Shown here piece after piece: positions 38,585-47,800 of a stretch of 64,000 nucleotides of DNA (within the stretch, counting starts at the first letter, position 1; each line of letters begins with the position of its first letter). Source of the stretch: Chitinophaga filiformis (lineage in GTDB: Bacteria > Bacteroidota > Bacteroidia > Chitinophagales > Chitinophagaceae); contig NZ_JAKIRP010000020.1 in NCBI RefSeq assembly GCF_021646545.1, forward strand, positions 1-64,000. Direction: 5' to 3'. The notes below the pieces were generated by a model. The model worked only from the letters and a program-made list of their open reading frames with translations, did not search any database and had not been told where the DNA came from. The translations under genes were made by a program, and so were the position numbers.

Positions 38585-39952
38585 TTACAATCTGAATAAT
38601 GCAGCGAGTATAAACCTCGTTTCAGATTTCACCAGGTCAGGACGCCAGTTAGGATCCAGCGGCGTAGTAGAATAACCGGTCTGGGAAGTCACCCCACCTT
38701 CTCCGGCAAAATAAGGCACATCGGAATGCCTGTTCACCAGTTCAAACCGGAAGGTGATACTCTGGTTAGGCATATAATCGAAGTTGGTAGACATATCCCA
38801 GCCCTTGAATTTATCGCCTGGGCTAGCACTGAACGGGAAGGCGCCCTCTGTTTTGGTAGGGTCCAGCGGATTAGGTAAAGGGCTGGCCTGACCTGTTGGA
38901 TAAAGCACTAAATATCTACCCGGGTTAGTCATCACACCACCACCTACAGTCCATGCAAATTTGTTCTGGTTGAACCAAACGCGGTTGTAGAACATGCCGC
39001 TCAGGAAATACTGTGCAGGGCCGTTTTTGTCACTGTCTTTAAATCCGTTCACACCACCGCCTTTCTCAAAGCCGACGTCTCCTGTCAGAGAGAAGGCCAT
39101 CCTGCTGATACCCTTTGACTTAGGCCTATTATAATATCTTACCAGCAGGCTATTATCTGAGTGAAACCGTTTCCTTTCAGGTATACCTGCAGCGTCGGTG
39201 CCATAATAGTCGTTCGTCAGCACTTTCAGGTTACTGTTGTCGGACATGTAGGTAAAGTTGAAGCCGAATCCAGGCATTTTGTTGAACTTACCATAGCTCT
39301 GCCAGCCGTTGATGATCCAGGGTTCGATCTTTATGTTTTTTGTAGGGTAGATCTGGATACGTAATCCATTAAAGAACCACGGCGTATTGTCTGAGGTAAA
39401 CGAAGCCTGGTATTCCCAATTCTCCGGCTGATAGTAGGAATTCAGACCTATATAACTCATAAACATACCTGCATCAATGTTAATGCCATACCATTTATTA
39501 ATATGATATCCGGCATAAGCCTCACTTAAATAACGGTATACATTAGCTAACTGATACTGTCCGCGATAAGGGCTGTAATCATTACGTGGCACGACAATAG
39601 AACGCGTACCAAATTGGGTCATAACTCTGGCCCTGGCCCCTTTATAATAGAAATCACCTCCAAAGTGCAGGGCAGACAGTTGCACTTCATTGTTACGGGC
39701 GAGTGCAGTAGAGCCTACCACCGTATTGTCATTCGGTTTATTGAACGAGTGTGTATAGTTGATATCCATCATGATACTTGGTGTGAAGAACTTCATGTTC
39801 TGAAATGCCGGGTTCTCCCTTCTGTCGTTACCATTTTGCCAGGTCTGATCAATGCCGTCAAATGGTACCTTTTCGGTCGTTGCTGTAGTGTCCTGTGCAA
39901 TTGTGCAAATAGTCTTTGATGCTAATGCAAGTACTAGAAATGCTTTTTTCAT
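38585..39952 (-). CDS. Outer-membrane beta-barrel porin, BBP2/OmpL-like
   Basis: The protein has 455 residues from the ATG at 39952 (MKKAFLVLALASKTICTIAQ), which gives a proper signal peptide; the open frame to 40072 only adds a poor extension. The body is made of alternating Tyr/Trp/Phe-rich strands (MMDINYTHSFNKPND, YRYLSEAYAGYHINKWYGIN, DAGMFMSYIGLNSYYQPENW) and ends in a C-terminal aromatic strand (SETRFILAALFRL), as expected for an outer-membrane barrel. The pattern fits the putative porin-2 family (BBP2, OmpL-like) of Bacteroidota. From memory such porins are sometimes linked to kdp genes; here it is more than 20 kb from them. Substrate unknown. It is monocistronic, with a hairpin terminator. 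Confidence 0.85.
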   Translation of the reverse strand: MKKAFLVLALASKTICTIAQDTTATTEKVPFDGIDQTWQNGNDRRENPAFQNMKFFTPSIMMDINYTHSFNKPNDNTVVGSTALARNNEVQLSALHFGGDFYYKGARARVMTQFGTRSIVVPRNDYSPYRGQYQLANVYRYLSEAYAGYHINKWYGINIDAGMFMSYIGLNSYYQPENWEYQASFTSDNTPWFFNGLRIQIYPTKNIKIEPWIINGWQSYGKFNKMPGFGFNFTYMSDNSNLKVLTNDYYGTDAAGIPERKRFHSDNSLLVRYYNRPKSKGISRMAFSLTGDVGFEKGGGVNGFKDSDKNGPAQYFLSGMFYNRVWFNQNKFAWTVGGGVMTNPGRYLVLYPTGQASPLPNPLDPTKTEGAFPFSASPGDKFKGWDMSTNFDYMPNQSITFRFELVNRHSDVPYFAGEGGVTSQTGYSTTPLDPNWRPDLVKSETRFILAALFRL

Positions 39953-40121
39953 TTGTTTGTGTTGTTTTGTTCCGTACCAGACAAGTTGCCTGATAGTGTT
40001 GTCCCGTATGCCAAAGCATGTACCATTCAGCGCGATGACGTACAGGAGAAACAACAGAACACAATACCACATTGTACCTTAGGAGGAATGGCTGAATATG
40101 CCAATTGAAAAACGCACATAG

Positions 40122-40148
40122 AAAACCTTCTCATGTTGAGAAAGTTTT
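40122..40148. other. Hairpin between divergent porin and HAD genes
   Basis: A 12-bp stem with one mismatch (aaaaccttctca / tgagaaagtttt) has a TGT loop. It lies in a divergent gap (39953-40360), as does the related hairpin at 8030. No other feature was seen in the gap. Confidence 0.5.
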
Positions 40149-40360
40149 ATCAGAATGGCAGATCTGCGCTCCGGCCCTTTCCTACCTCCATCTTCCCCTG
40201 GTACCCCCGTTGTACATTCATGGGTTACTGTTGTTCTTTTTCAGTATTCTCAAATCATTTAATAATTTTTTTATTACTTTCCTGCTTTAATCGCCCTGAA
40301 AAGGACAACAGATTAAATGATTTTACCATTAAACACAGTACATCATATATTTTTAGCACT

Positions 40361-40984
40361 ATGCAACAGCATCCAACTATTACGACATTATTCCTGGACA
40401 TAGGCGGTGTATTACTAAGCAATGGCTGGGACCGAGCTGCAAGAAGACAGGCCGCCGCAAAATTCTCATTAGACCTTCCTGAACTGGAAGAACGTCACCA
40501 CCTTACATTTGACACTTATGAGGAGGGCAAACTGACATTGGACGAATACCTGCACAGAACAGTATTTTATGAACCAAGGCCTTTTACAGAGGAAGAGTTC
40601 CGCGCGTTCATGTTTGCTGTCACCACGCCTATTCCCGAAATGATAGACCTGGTGTGCAAGATCAAGGCGAAATATGGCATTAAGATCGCCATTGTCAATA
40701 ATGAAGGCAGGGAATTGAATGAATACCGTATACGGCATTTTGGTATCAATAAGTTTGTAGATTTTTTCATTTCATCCTGTTTCGTGCATTTCAGAAAACC
40801 AGATGCCGACATCTGGCGTATTGCACTGGATATTGCGCTGGTTAAGCCGGAGGAGGTGTTATATATCGATGACAGGGCCATGTTTGTATCTGTTGCGGAA
40901 GGTCTGGGCATCAATGGTCTTCAGCACAAGACATACGAAGCAACAAAAGAAAACCTCGCCAAATATGGCTTTGTGGTAGATTGA
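40361..40984 (+). CDS. HAD-superfamily hydrolase (YihX-like)
   Basis: The protein has 207 residues from the ATG at 40361 (MQQHPTITTLFLDIGGVLLS). The frame extends upstream to 40133, but that part is out of family and crosses a hairpin. Motif I is LFLDIGGVLL, with the nucleophile Asp14 and Gly in place of the second Asp, as in YihX-type sugar phosphatases (DLG). Motif II is IAIVNNEG (Asn for Ser/Thr), motif III Lys is in FRKPDADIW, and motif IV is EVLYIDDRA. The cap lies between motifs I and II, giving a C1-type HAD. The enzyme probably dephosphorylates a small metabolite in the cytoplasm; the substrate is not predictable. It is a single-gene unit with a strong hairpin downstream. Confidence 0.88.
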   Translation: MQQHPTITTLFLDIGGVLLSNGWDRAARRQAAAKFSLDLPELEERHHLTFDTYEEGKLTLDEYLHRTVFYEPRPFTEEEFRAFMFAVTTPIPEMIDLVCKIKAKYGIKIAIVNNEGRELNEYRIRHFGINKFVDFFISSCFVHFRKPDADIWRIALDIALVKPEEVLYIDDRAMFVSVAEGLGINGLQHKTYEATKENLAKYGFVVD

Positions 40985-41013
40985 TATTGTTTTAGTATCC
41001 ACGCGGAATAATA

Positions 41014-41067
41014 AAACCCGTTTTTATAACATTATCGCTACTGAATAAATGTTATAAAAACGGGTTT
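41014..41067. terminator. Long perfect hairpin terminator after the HAD gene
   Basis: A perfect 20-bp stem (aaacccgtttttataacatt and its complement) has a 14-nt loop. It starts 29 bp past the HAD stop. As the neighbouring acyltransferase gene is convergent, it can end transcripts from both sides. Confidence 0.8.
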
Positions 41068-41107
41068 CCTCTAATATTTACCTTCGCTATGCGCTGTTAC
41101 GAATGCG

Positions 41108-41230
41108 CCTTCGAAGTCTACCTTCATCATGCCCTTGTCTGGTATTGTTGCTCACCGAAACGCACCTTCGAAGTCTACTCTCACTATGCCCTTGTCTGGT
41201 AATGCTGCTGCCCGAAACGCTCCTTTGAAG
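41108..41230 (-). repeat. 57-bp direct repeats at the 3' end of the acyltransferase gene
   Basis: Two full units, 41108-41164 and 41165-41221, begin with ccttcgaagtctac; a third, partial unit begins at 41222 inside the gene. Read on the minus strand, the unit that ends the gene gives ERFGQQHYQTRA and TAG. The downstream unit gives VRFGEQQYQTRA and TGA, a near copy of the C-terminal tail with its stop. Confidence 0.8.
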
Positions 41231-42329
41231 GCATCCTCCTCTTCAGTATCTCTTTGACATACTTCGTTCTCTTTTCAAAGACAAGATAAATCAGGTAGGC
41301 ACTAACAAGAGAAATAGCAATAGCAACCAGGTAATAACCGAGTGACACTGCATTTATGGATTGACTTTTGGGAAATCCGAAGTGTACTAAAACATATACT
41401 ATTGGCAGATGTGTGAGGTATAAGGTATATGAAAAATCTGCCAGCCAGGTTCCGAACTTATTTAATGATCTGCCCAGAACACCTTTCGGCTTACGATGTA
41501 TCACCTGCTGTACAATCGCACACATGGACACTGCCAGAAATAACTCGCAAATGGTCTTTATATTATCAACACCATGCAGTTTAAAAGTACGGCTCTCTCT
41601 GCCAAAGAACTGAAGCGCCATCATAGAAGCTACAAGCGCCACTATACCGCCCAATAACACGAAATTATTCTTCTTTACATGAAAGAAGGACATCGCCCCC
41701 AGTAACCAGATAAAAAGATAGGTGGCCTTCAGGCTGTTTGAAAATATCATGAAATTAATGAACAGAAGCGCGATGCCGATGTACCGGTAGGTGTTTTTTG
41801 TAGTCGTCAACCACCAGGCCGCTCCTCCCATTAAAACGTAAAACCAGACCTCATATGCCAACGACCATAATGGTCCGCTGACCCAGGGTACCAATATTCC
41901 CTGCAAGGAGAGTATATTTCCCAAATAATCTATAACGCTATACTGCTGCCCAATAATGGTATTGCATATAAGAATTAATATCAGGGCTGAAAGCAAGGGC
42001 AGCATGATGCGCACCGTTCGGTCAAGCGCATACGATCTAAGGTCAAAAGTTCCTGCTTTCAGTCGCTGAATAACTTTTCCGCCCACAAGAAAACCGCTGA
42101 GCACAAAGAAAAGCAGCACAGCTTCGTGCGATACACGGGTAAGAAAGAAAAATATTGAATTCTGGATGGTCTTGTCTTCCGGAGGCAACAAACCATACTC
42201 AACAAATAACATTGTACGACAGTGGGTGGTAACAACGACCAGGGCTGCTAGCCCTCTAAACAGATCTAACCAATAAAAATGCTCTGCATTTTTATTCTCG
42301 AACGTAACATGATTTTCTGAGGTTCGCAT
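41184..42329 (-). CDS. Membrane acyltransferase, acyltransferase-3 (OafA/YrhL-like) family
   Basis: The protein has 381 residues from the ATG at 42329 (MRTSENHVTFENKNAEHFYW); a longer frame starts at 42383 but adds only an unlikely 18-residue extension. About ten membrane helices are visible. The family signature is near the start: WLDLFRGLAALVVVTTHCR, with the catalytic His following the first helix. VLLFFVLSGFLVGGKVIQRL, VSGPLWSLAYEVWFYVLMGG and YTLYLTHLPIVYVLVHFGFP are typical. The family transfers acetyl or other acyl groups to surface sugars. It is a single gene, with no neighbouring glycan-synthesis genes to show the acceptor. The C-terminal tail is part of a 57-bp duplicated unit. Confidence 0.9.
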   Translation of the reverse strand: MRTSENHVTFENKNAEHFYWLDLFRGLAALVVVTTHCRTMLFVEYGLLPPEDKTIQNSIFFFLTRVSHEAVLLFFVLSGFLVGGKVIQRLKAGTFDLRSYALDRTVRIMLPLLSALILILICNTIIGQQYSVIDYLGNILSLQGILVPWVSGPLWSLAYEVWFYVLMGGAAWWLTTTKNTYRYIGIALLFINFMIFSNSLKATYLFIWLLGAMSFFHVKKNNFVLLGGIVALVASMMALQFFGRESRTFKLHGVDNIKTICELFLAVSMCAIVQQVIHRKPKGVLGRSLNKFGTWLADFSYTLYLTHLPIVYVLVHFGFPKSQSINAVSLGYYLVAIAISLVSAYLIYLVFEKRTKYVKEILKRRMPSKERFGQQHYQTRA

Positions 42330-42754
42330 AAATACTAGTTTTTCATATTTCAGTGGACTGGTATGGCCTGACAATATAGCCATTCAAATATTGCTCGGTT
42401 TGCTACAGAAGCTCTTCCTTTGGGATTGTCGCGAATGTATGTAAATCTCACTTTCCTGCAAAAGTTTTTTATTGCAATCGAAATTCAAGCAACGGCTATC
42501 GATATATTTTTCGCCTTAATGTTCACAAATTATTTTGAACTAAAAAAACATGTATATTCGTAATCTCAAAACTACACTTACGCTTGTCGTAGCAGTGAAT
42601 GTAAAAGTTCACCCTGTTTAATTGTTTGTTATTCCTGTTCTCTAAAATTTATTGTTCATTTTTTAAAAGTCCTGATTACGGATCAAGGGGATAATAGTAC
42701 TATCATTCCTTTACTGCACCTGCTATGCAATCTGTTAACCAGTATTTAATTCAT
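42330..42754. other. AT-rich intergenic region, nothing assigned
   Basis: This gap separates the divergent acyltransferase and PIN-domain genes. I found no ORF, hairpin or clear TTTG/TAnnTTTG promoter pair. Confidence 0.4.
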
Positions 42755-43225
42755 ATGCTGTTAAAAGTTTATGTTGACACTTCTGTCATTGGGGGGTGTT
42801 TCGATCGAAAATTTAAAAAGGATAGTCTCGCATTGTTTGAGGATTTCAAGGCCGGCAGGAAGATGATGATTTATTCGGACCTTGTGTGTAATGAAATTGA
42901 GCAAGGACGAGATCCGCGGAAACCTCTATTACACAAATTCCTCGACGTACCGGAAGACTACAAGTTCGGATACAAACAGAACGAGGAAGTAAAGTTGCTG
43001 GCAGAAAAATATTTACAGAAGAAAATATTAACCGGGAAGAGTTTCAAAGACGCAGTTCACGTTGCCATTGGCACCATCTTCGAAGTTGATGTAATTGCAA
43101 GCTGGAACTTCCGGCATATCGTTCATAAGCGGAAGATCAAGCTATACAATGAAACAAATATTGAGTTCGGCTACAAACCTATTGCAATTAAAACACCAGA
43201 ATACATACTAAAGTCAAAACAATGA
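42755..43225 (+). CDS. PIN-domain protein, likely VapC-like ribonuclease toxin
   Basis: The protein has 156 residues from the ATG at 42755 (MLLKVYVDTSVIGGCFDRKF), the usual PIN start; an ATG at 42725 would add ten residues. The acidic metal-binding residues of PIN domains are present: Asp8 (VYVDTSVIGG), Glu47/Glu49 (LVCNEIEQG) and Asp99 (KDAVHVAIG), with NFRHIV after the DVIASW strand. PIN toxins (VapC) cleave RNA such as tRNA, and are neutralised by a partner usually encoded upstream. Here no antitoxin gene is upstream; instead a 68-codon gene overlaps the 3' end by four bases. The gene may be a toxin with reversed gene order, or a housekeeping PIN nuclease. Confidence 0.82.
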   Translation: MLLKVYVDTSVIGGCFDRKFKKDSLALFEDFKAGRKMMIYSDLVCNEIEQGRDPRKPLLHKFLDVPEDYKFGYKQNEEVKLLAEKYLQKKILTGKSFKDAVHVAIGTIFEVDVIASWNFRHIVHKRKIKLYNETNIEFGYKPIAIKTPEYILKSKQ

Positions 43226-43428
43226 TTAGAAAGATTAAAGGTTCTAAAACGCTTAGATGGCTACATGCGTATAGCTATCAATTTTACTTGAAATACTACA
43301 ACAACTGGGATGCCCTCCAAAAAGACCTTGATGAATCATGGCAGCGTCACCTTGAACGATGTCCCAATGCACGGACAATATCGTCACGAGAAGAAATGCT
43401 TCAACTAAAAGCTGAGGGTAAATTGTAA
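43222..43428 (+). CDS. Small protein overlapping the PIN gene (candidate antitoxin)
   Basis: This 68-residue protein starts at ATG 43222 inside the PIN stop region (an ATGA overlap), which implies translational coupling. It has a basic N-terminus (MIRKIKGSKTLRWLHAYSYQ), an aromatic middle (FYLKYYNNWDALQK), and a C-terminal tail ISSREEMLQLKAEGKL. No signal peptide, membrane span or recognised DNA-binding domain is seen. A frameshifted second copy follows at 43441, which shows the family is subject to duplication and decay. A role as the partner of the PIN protein is inferred from overlap only; I do not recognise the family. Confidence 0.7.
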   Translation: MIRKIKGSKTLRWLHAYSYQFYLKYYNNWDALQKDLDESWQRHLERCPNARTISSREEMLQLKAEGKL

Positions 43429-43440
43429 ATTCAAAGGATT

Positions 43441-43643
43441 ATGAGAAAAATCAAATACTCCAAAGCACCTGGGAAGCTGCACGCGGATAGTTACCAATTT
43501 TACCTGAAATACTATAATGACCGCGAGGCGCTCAAGGAGACATAAAGAAGTCAGCAGGACGATATGCCGAACAATTTCCCAATGTTCGTACAATATCATC
43601 CCGCGAAGAAATGCTTCAATTAGAAAAGGAAGGTAAGCTATAA
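43441..43643 (+). pseudogene. Frameshifted second copy of the small PIN partner gene
   Basis: The frame from ATG 43441 reads MRKIKYSKAPGKLHADSYQF then YLKYYNDREALKET and hits a stop at about 43545. A second frame from there reads RYAEQFPNVRTISSREEMLQ then LEKEGKL and stops at 43643. The two parts match the N- and C-terminal halves of the 68-residue protein upstream (SYQFYLKYYN and RTISSREEMLQL are common), so this is a tandem duplicate with one frameshift. No second PIN gene accompanies it. Confidence 0.85.
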
Positions 43644-43694
43644 CTCAACCAATGATCCAATCGCAAAGAGAAGGCAGGTGATAAACACTTCCCA

Positions 43695-43720
43695 TGACCG
43701 GCTGCACTACCAGCCGGTCA
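43695..43720. terminator. Hairpin between convergent units
   Basis: A perfect 10-bp stem (tgaccggctg / cagccggtca) has a 6-nt loop. It lies between the end of the pseudogene and the end of the AraC-type gene. No long U-run follows, so it may act with Rho or only protect ends. Confidence 0.6.
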
Positions 43721-43728
43721 CTCTCTTC

Positions 43729-44634
43729 CTACTGATCCACCGCCTTATTCCGGTTCCTGTACTCCGACGGCGACATTCCCATCAGCTTGGAAAACATCCT
43801 TGAAAAATAATACTGATCCTCCACCCCCAGCCTGTTCGCCACCTCTTTTACCGTAGCATTCGAGAACATCAGATACTGACACGCTTTCTGGATCTTCAGA
43901 TGGTTGAAATACTCTATCGGCGAATACCCCGTCTTTTCACGAAACACCGCTGAGAAATGAGAAACCGACAATCCTGCATAGCTGGACAATTCCTGCAAAG
44001 TGAGCACCTGCGCCAGCCGCTCCTGCATCATAGTTATCGTATGTGCAATGACATCGTTAGCCTCCTCATGCCCCGCATGATTAAACTTCTCCTCATACAA
44101 TAACGAAGAAAGAAAATGATTAAAGATCATGTTCACATAACGGAGATTGTCCCCGCTATATCCCTTCTGGAGATTTAAACAGATTTCCTCAAACAAGCGA
44201 ATACGGGTCTCATTGTAGGTAAGATGCAGCTTATAATTTTTCGCCCGTTGAAGGATCAGCTCTACTATAAAAGCCGAAATATCCCCTTTAAAATGTATCC
44301 AGTAAATTGTCCATGGGTCGTTCTCCTCCGACATATATTTATGTGGCGTACCGGAAGGAATGATGATCAACTGGGACGGCAGCACATCAATCCGCTTTTT
44401 GTCTATCTCTATCCATCCCCGTCCCTCTATACAATAGATAATAATATGCTGCCCCGCTCCCACCGCCCGCTTAATATAGTGATAACGCGCTCTCGGATAA
44501 TACCCTATATCCGTAATGTACAGCTGCCGGGTTATTGGGTCCTTCGTCAGGAAATCTGCCGAGATCTTTTTGGGCACCACTATCAGCTGTTGCCCCTCAA
44601 ACCCCTCCCGCTTTTTAAGTACTTTTTCTTTCAT
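43729..44634 (-). CDS. AraC-family regulator of the adjacent glycan utilization locus
   Basis: The protein has 301 residues from the ATG at 44634 (MKEKVLKKREGFEGQQLIVV); a longer open frame to 44784 is out of family. The N-terminal part (about 1-190) is a cupin-like sugar-binding domain (IIIYCIEGRGWIEIDKKRI, LIIIPSGTPHKYMSEENDP). The C-terminal part carries the two helix-turn-helix units (LTLQELSSYAGLSVSHFSAV and TVKEVANRLGVEDQYYFSRM) and the FSKLMGMSPSEYR ending. It is divergent from susC, with a 205-bp gap. It most likely activates the susC operon on binding the released sugar. It uses neither the hybrid two-component nor the sigma/anti-sigma scheme that is common for such loci. Confidence 0.9.
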   Translation of the reverse strand: MKEKVLKKREGFEGQQLIVVPKKISADFLTKDPITRQLYITDIGYYPRARYHYIKRAVGAGQHIIIYCIEGRGWIEIDKKRIDVLPSQLIIIPSGTPHKYMSEENDPWTIYWIHFKGDISAFIVELILQRAKNYKLHLTYNETRIRLFEEICLNLQKGYSGDNLRYVNMIFNHFLSSLLYEEKFNHAGHEEANDVIAHTITMMQERLAQVLTLQELSSYAGLSVSHFSAVFREKTGYSPIEYFNHLKIQKACQYLMFSNATVKEVANRLGVEDQYYFSRMFSKLMGMSPSEYRNRNKAVDQ

Positions 44635-44648
44635 ATTCGTAGAATATG
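44632..44648. promoter_or_regulatory. Perfect palindrome at the AraC-type start codon
   Basis: CATATTC-gta-GAATATG is a 7-bp perfect inverted repeat that includes the start codon of the regulator gene. It could be a site of self-control. Confidence 0.35.
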
Positions 44649-44669
44649 GAACCAAGATACAAAAACCAG

Positions 44670-44687
44670 AAAATAATCCATTATTTT
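44670..44687. promoter_or_regulatory. Palindrome between the AraC-type gene and susC
   Basis: aaaataat-cc-attatttt is an 8-bp perfect inverted repeat in the divergent gap, 153 bp before the susC start. It is a candidate operator for the two divergent transcripts. Confidence 0.35.
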
Positions 44688-44839
44688 CATAAGAAACCCT
44701 ATTTCCGCCCTTACAGTGAAACCCGAAATTTGAGCCGTAAACAAAAACACAATTCCACATCATCGGCAAACCAACAACTGACAATCAATACGGGTACTTA
44801 GTAATCAATCAGCATTTCAAACACTGGCAAATTCATGTT

Positions 44840-47800
44840 ATGAAAAGAATTTTATCCCTGTTCATCCTGCTGTTATCTTTAAACACATGGATATCAGCGC
44901 AAGACAAGGCACCAGGGGGCAAGGTGCTCGATGCAGCTTCCGGTAAACCGCTGCCATTCGTCACCATCACCAACACCACCAACAAAGGAGCTTCCATAAA
45001 GGGGGATGCCGACGGACAGTTTCCCCTGCCTGCAGCAAAAGCCGTCCTGACCTTCCGGTTCGTCGGCTATAAATCCCAGACCGTCACCTTCAATCCGGGA
45101 CAGGCTTCCCTTGTCATCAGAATGGAAACAGAGGTTTCCGGACTCGATGAGGTCGTGGTGATCGGTTACGGTCAGCAGAAAAAGAAAGATATCACCAGCG
45201 CCGTATCCAGTGTGTCCGGCAAAGAGATCTCTGAACTGCCCGCTACCTCTATCAACAGCGCCCTGCAAGCCAGGGTGCCGGGTGTGCAGATCAGCAGCGC
45301 AGGCTATCAGCCCGGCGCCGGTACGAACATCCGGATCAGGGGTATCAACTCTATCACGCAGGGCGATGGCCCTATTTATGTGGTAGATGGCGTCATCCTG
45401 ACGGGTGATATCAGGGAGATCAACCCATATGACATTGAATCCATCGACGTGCTGAAAGACGCCTCTGCGGCTGCTATATATGGCGCCCGTGCGGCCGCCG
45501 GTGTAGTGATCATCACTACAAAGAAGGCTAAAACGGGCCGTGCCTCCGTCGACTACAACGGCTACTACGGTATACAAAAGATCGTTAAGACCTACGATTT
45601 CATAGACGGCGCCCAGTACGGCTACCTCCGCCGCCTGGCATGGTATGATGAAAGTGCCACCGGCTGGCCGATGAACGATCCGGAGACAGACAGGAAGATC
45701 TTCAGCGCCGTAGAGCTGAAAAGCCTGGCGGAAGGTAAGACCTACGACTGGCCCGGCGCTATCACACAGGTGGCCCAACAACAAAGCCATACACTGAGCA
45801 TCTCCAATGGTATCGGCAAAAACAAAGTGTACCTGAGTGGTAACTATCTCAACCAGGACGGTATCATCAAAGGCTCCAACATGAAACGCTATGCCCTGAA
45901 AGCAAACCTGGAAACAGCCGTAACAGATAAACTGACCGTCGGTCTGAATACGAACTATTCACACATTCAGACCAGTATCGTTAGCAATGAGGCCTACTAT
46001 GCCGCCGTGACCATGAGCCCTCTGCGGCCCATTTACGACTCCACCGGCAAGCCAACCATAGAAATAGATCCAAGCACTGGTAACCTCACCAGCAATAATC
46101 CGCTCTCCCTTGCACTGGACGCTACTAATCGCCGTATAGACGACAGGCTGATAGGTAATATGTACCTGGACTACAAACTACTGCCCGGACTGAGCTTCCG
46201 TTCCAACGTAGGCGCAGACATCTATAAGAACCAGCAGTTCGAATACTATCCCAGGAACACCAGCGCCGGATACCTGCAGAAAGGTGTTGCCAAAGTACAG
46301 AACTTCGGTTACCGCGACTGGTTATGGGAAAATACTATGACCTACGACTATAACCCTTCTGAGGAACATTCCCTCAATCTCCTCTCCGGCTTTACCTTCC
46401 AGAAAAGAAGACAGGAATGGAACTTCGAACAGGCATCCGGTTTCCCGACAGATGCACTGACCTATAAAAATATGAACCTGGCCACCAGGAGGGATTACAT
46501 CTCAAGCGACTACTTCAACTGGGCTACCAGCTCACTGCTGGGCAGGGCTATCTATAAATACAAACAACGTTACATCCTCAACTTTACTGCCCGTTACGAT
46601 GGTTCCTCCCGCTTCGGTGCAGCAAACCGTTACGGTTTCTTCCCCTCCATCAGCGGTGCATGGCGCCTCATCGACGAGCCATTCCTTGGCGTAAAGTTCA
46701 AGTCACGCGTGAGCGATGCCAAGATCAGGGTCAGCTATGGCATCATCGGTAACCAGGACGTGTCTTACGATAAGATCTTCTCTCAGATGAATGCCGCCAC
46801 TTATCCGCTTAATGGCAGTACACAATCCAGCGGCTACCAGTTAGGTGGTAATAAAGGTAACAGCGCCCTGAAATGGGAAAGCCAGCATCAGTTCAACACC
46901 GGCTTTGACCTCGCCCTGCTGAACAACAGGATACAAATGACGTTCGACTTCTATAATAAGGATATCAAAAACCTGCTGTTACAAAACACACTGGCGCCAT
47001 CACAGGGCTTCGATGCTACGATGATCAATGTGGCGTCTATGAACACAAGAGGTATCGATATCGGACTGAAACTATACCCGGTTAAAATGCCGAACTTCGA
47101 CTGGCAGATAGATCTTAACTGGTCGAAATACAAATCTAAAGTAACTGCACTGTTGCCTGGCAGAGACTCACTCAGCCCCTATCTGAAAGTGGGCGAGGCG
47201 CCCAACAGCCTGATCGTCGATTACGTATTTGATGGTATCTACAATAAAGGCGATGACTTTAAGCTTAATCCTACCGGCAGACCAGGAGACGTACGTATCA
47301 AAGACCTGAACAACGATGGCATCATCAATCAATACGACAGAGCAATTGTAGGCCGTACCACACCTAAAGCCTGGGGTGGTATCTGGAACTACTTCCGCTA
47401 CAAACGCGTGTCCATGACTGTATTTGCAAGCTATATGTATGGTCATGACATCTACAACAAGGCATACATGGACTATGTCTACTCCGACGGCCGCAAGGTG
47501 ATCCTGAAAGATGGACTGAACTACTGGACACCGGAAAATACGAATACCAACATTCCACGTCCGAATGCCTTCGGCAGCTCTACAAGAACGCTGCCTCAGG
47601 GTTCTTCCAGCTTTGCAGTGCAGAAAGGCGACTTCCTCCGCATCAGGAATATCACACTGGCGTACGACTTCTCACCAACCCTTTTATCTAAGCTCAAAAT
47701 AAAGTCGCTGAATGTATATGCGCAGGCATTGGAACCATTCCTGTTCACCGGGTACAAAGGCACTGATCCTGAAATAGGCGTGGCACAAGGGGCGTACGAT

